A stretch of 6,046 nucleotides of DNA from Defluviitaleaceae bacterium (GTDB taxonomy: Bacteria > Bacillota > Clostridia > Lachnospirales > WQUN01). Position 1 is the first letter of the stretch. Each line of letters opens with the position of its first letter. Positions 4,934 to 6,046 of the stretch are shown one piece after another. The stretch covers positions 1-6,046 of the forward strand of contig WRKK01000195.1 in NCBI GenBank assembly GCA_009782245.1. Reading direction: 5' to 3'. Below the pieces are notes generated by a model. The model was given only the letters and a program-made list of their open reading frames with translations. It was not told the DNA's origin and searched no databases. Position numbers and translations under genes: made by a program.

Positions 4934-5767
4934 TTAGGCGTTTTCGGCTATATATTCCAATATTTCTTCTGCTGTTGAACCTTGTTTTAACAAGTCTTGC
5001 ATCATGGATACGATTTTGTTCTTTTTGTTTTCTTCACCTTTGTCTATACCTATCTCTATCAAAGCCTGAATACCCACATTATCTTTCAAAAGTCCCATAT
5101 TATTCACCCACACTTTCTTTATTTCGTCAATATCGGCGGTTCGTATCGTTAAAAATAGTATTAAAATTTGCAATTTTTTCGTCATCGTTGCCGTATCGCC
5201 TATTTGCGGGGTTATTTTCAGCACCTCATCTAAAAATTCGTATAAGGTTGTCCCCTGCTCGCTGCCATACATTGGCAGATATATTAGTTCTAACTCGTTG
5301 ATTGGCTCGCCAGCGGCTAGTTGTTGCTTTATCTTCTTTAGTGTCGCATCGCCGTCTCGTTCTTTTAGGCATATAATTTTTGGCTTGAATGTTATGGATT
5401 GATTTTGGTACTCCACTACGGTTGGTCTTTTTTCTGTGATGATTATCGTTGTAGACGGTATTTTATGCTTGCGTGATAGATAAATATTATATCCGCAAAA
5501 CCGCATTAAATCGTCTTTGCTAACGTCAACCTCAAATTCTTTGTGTACGCCAAACGTGCCTAATGTTTCGTTGAAAATTTTTACTGCGAAATCGCCTATT
5601 GCCTCGACTGCCGTTGTTTCTGGATTCAGAATTTCTGATACTTGCCCCGCCAAATCTGCATCTAAAAATTCCAGCGATTTATTCAAAAACAGCGTAAAAC
5701 TGTCCTTAAATACTGAATCTTTATTGTGTGCTATTTTGGTAAACTTGTCCGTTTCGTCAAATTTCAT
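4934..5767 (-). CDS. Rpn/PD-(D/E)XK nuclease-like (putative transposase-related) protein
   Basis: A 277-residue soluble protein resembling the Firmicutes branch of the Rpn/PD-(D/E)XK recombination-promoting nuclease and putative transposase group. Recognisable parts are the N-terminal HNKDSVFKDSFTLF (14-27), EVDVSKDDLMRFCGYNIYLSR (79-99, the core strand-helix region), INELELIYLPMYGSE (156-170) and a charged C-terminal helix pair (GIDKGEENKKNKI then KQGSTAEEILEYI). A classical D...ExK triad is not obvious by eye; E79/D81 and the following lysines are candidates, so activity is unproven. The ATG at 5767 is preferred over the TTG at 5788 because AGGGGAG ends 4 nt before it and falls inside the longer version. 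It ends with tandem TAA stops. It has its own promoter and probably heads a transcript with the HAD gene. Such genes are often multicopy accessory genes. Confidence 0.72.
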   Translation of the reverse strand: MKFDETDKFTKIAHNKDSVFKDSFTLFLNKSLEFLDADLAGQVSEILNPETTAVEAIGDFAVKIFNETLGTFGVHKEFEVDVSKDDLMRFCGYNIYLSRKHKIPSTTIIITEKRPTVVEYQNQSITFKPKIICLKERDGDATLKKIKQQLAAGEPINELELIYLPMYGSEQGTTLYEFLDEVLKITPQIGDTATMTKKLQILILFLTIRTADIDEIKKVWVNNMGLLKDNVGIQALIEIGIDKGEENKKNKIVSMMQDLLKQGSTAEEILEYIAENA

Positions 5768-5801
5768 TACGCTCCCCTTTTTGTTCAATTATTTACTTTA
5801 T

Positions 5802-5830
5802 ATTGTATTTGTTTTTCGTGGAAAAGTCAA
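5802..5830 (-). promoter_or_regulatory. Sigma-A promoter of the nuclease-like gene
   Basis: On the minus strand TTGACT (5825-5830) and TACAAT (5802-5807) are separated by 17 bp. The predicted start near 5795 leaves a leader of about 28 nt before the ATG at 5767, just enough for the ribosome binding site. No operator-like palindrome is seen over it. Confidence 0.8.
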
Positions 5831-5923
5831 TAGTTTTTTATCAAAATTATGCTGCCGAAATCATTTTTTATTGAGTTCCAAAACAATTCCTATACAATAA
5901 AAACCGTAGAAATTTTGAAAATT

Positions 5924-5945
5924 TTTCACAATGGCTTTTGTGAAA
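5924..5945. other. AT-rich hairpin upstream of the nuclease-like gene
   Basis: TTTCACAA and TTGTGAAA form a perfect 8-bp stem with a 6-base loop. On the plus strand a TTTT follows, and on the minus strand the stem is followed by AATTTTC. The stem has few G-C pairs, so it could be a weak bidirectional terminator or chance. Confidence 0.3.
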
Positions 5946-6003
5946 TTTTACCTAAAAATTCACAAAAATTACAACAAATTTTTATTTCAACCGTCAAAAT
6001 AAC
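5936..6003. repeat. 70-bp intergenic direct repeat, copy B
   Basis: Second copy of the block at 3834-3901: same orientation, same internal spacing, 54 of 68 positions identical. It lies ~105 bp upstream of the -35 of the nuclease-like gene. The two copies bracket the nuclease-like and HAD genes. No ORF runs through either copy on a credible start. Confidence 0.65.
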
Positions 6004-6015
6004 CAAAAATGTTGC

Positions 6016-6046
<31 letters not shown>

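Noticed and set aside
5768..5788. Longer nuclease-like start at TTG 5788
   Set aside because: The Shine-Dalgarno sequence AGGGGAG would be inside the coding region, and the TTG has no site of its own and lies very close to the predicted transcript start.

Overview
The window looks like a chromosomal piece of an AT-rich Bacillota (Firmicutes) bacterium, probably a clostridial lineage. The reasons are strong purine-rich ribosome binding sites, TTG/GTG starts beside ATG, textbook sigma-A promoters (TTGACA-17-TAGAAT, TTGACT-17-TACAAT), a BlaI/MecI/CopY-type operator pair, and protein families common in that phylum. This placement is inference, because there is no rRNA or other phylogenetic marker. 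All five convincing genes lie on the minus strand, so transcription runs right to left.

Right to left: 5768-6046 is a non-coding region with an (AT)13 run at the window edge, a ~70-bp block repeated at 3834-3901, and a good promoter. The promoter drives an Rpn/PD-(D/E)XK-type nuclease-like protein (4934-5767). After a 31-nt perfect hairpin comes a YjjG/YfnB-type HAD phosphatase (4165-4851), probably in the same transcript. The next ~580 bp (3586-4164) has no gene. It holds a GC-rich, MITE-like palindromic repeat, the second copy of the 70-bp block, and a strong promoter carrying two TACANNTGTA operators. That promoter reads into a membrane-anchored PepSY-domain protein with a proline-rich linker and an octapeptide-repeat tail (2884-3585). 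A short intergenic region with an extended -10 promoter leads into a tight two-gene operon: a CDP-alcohol phosphatidyltransferase (2101-2748) and, 12 nt later, a PMT-family (GT39) membrane glycosyltransferase with an inserted discoidin-like domain (199-2088). Immediately after its stop codon is another leftward promoter for something beyond the window, and then a second, oppositely oriented copy of the GC-rich repeat (1-93).

Functionally, the left half is envelope-related: phospholipid head-group synthesis, lipid-carrier-dependent glycosylation and an extracytoplasmic PepSY protein. The PepSY gene looks under control of a BlaI/MecI/CopY-family repressor, whose gene is not in the window. The right half (nuclease-like protein plus nucleotidase-like phosphatase) looks accessory and is bracketed by imperfect direct repeats. 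No complete novel system is demonstrable. The most interesting signals are the double operator, the dispersed GC-rich hairpin element, the duplicated 70-bp block, and the many short tandem repeats, in-frame where they fall inside genes.
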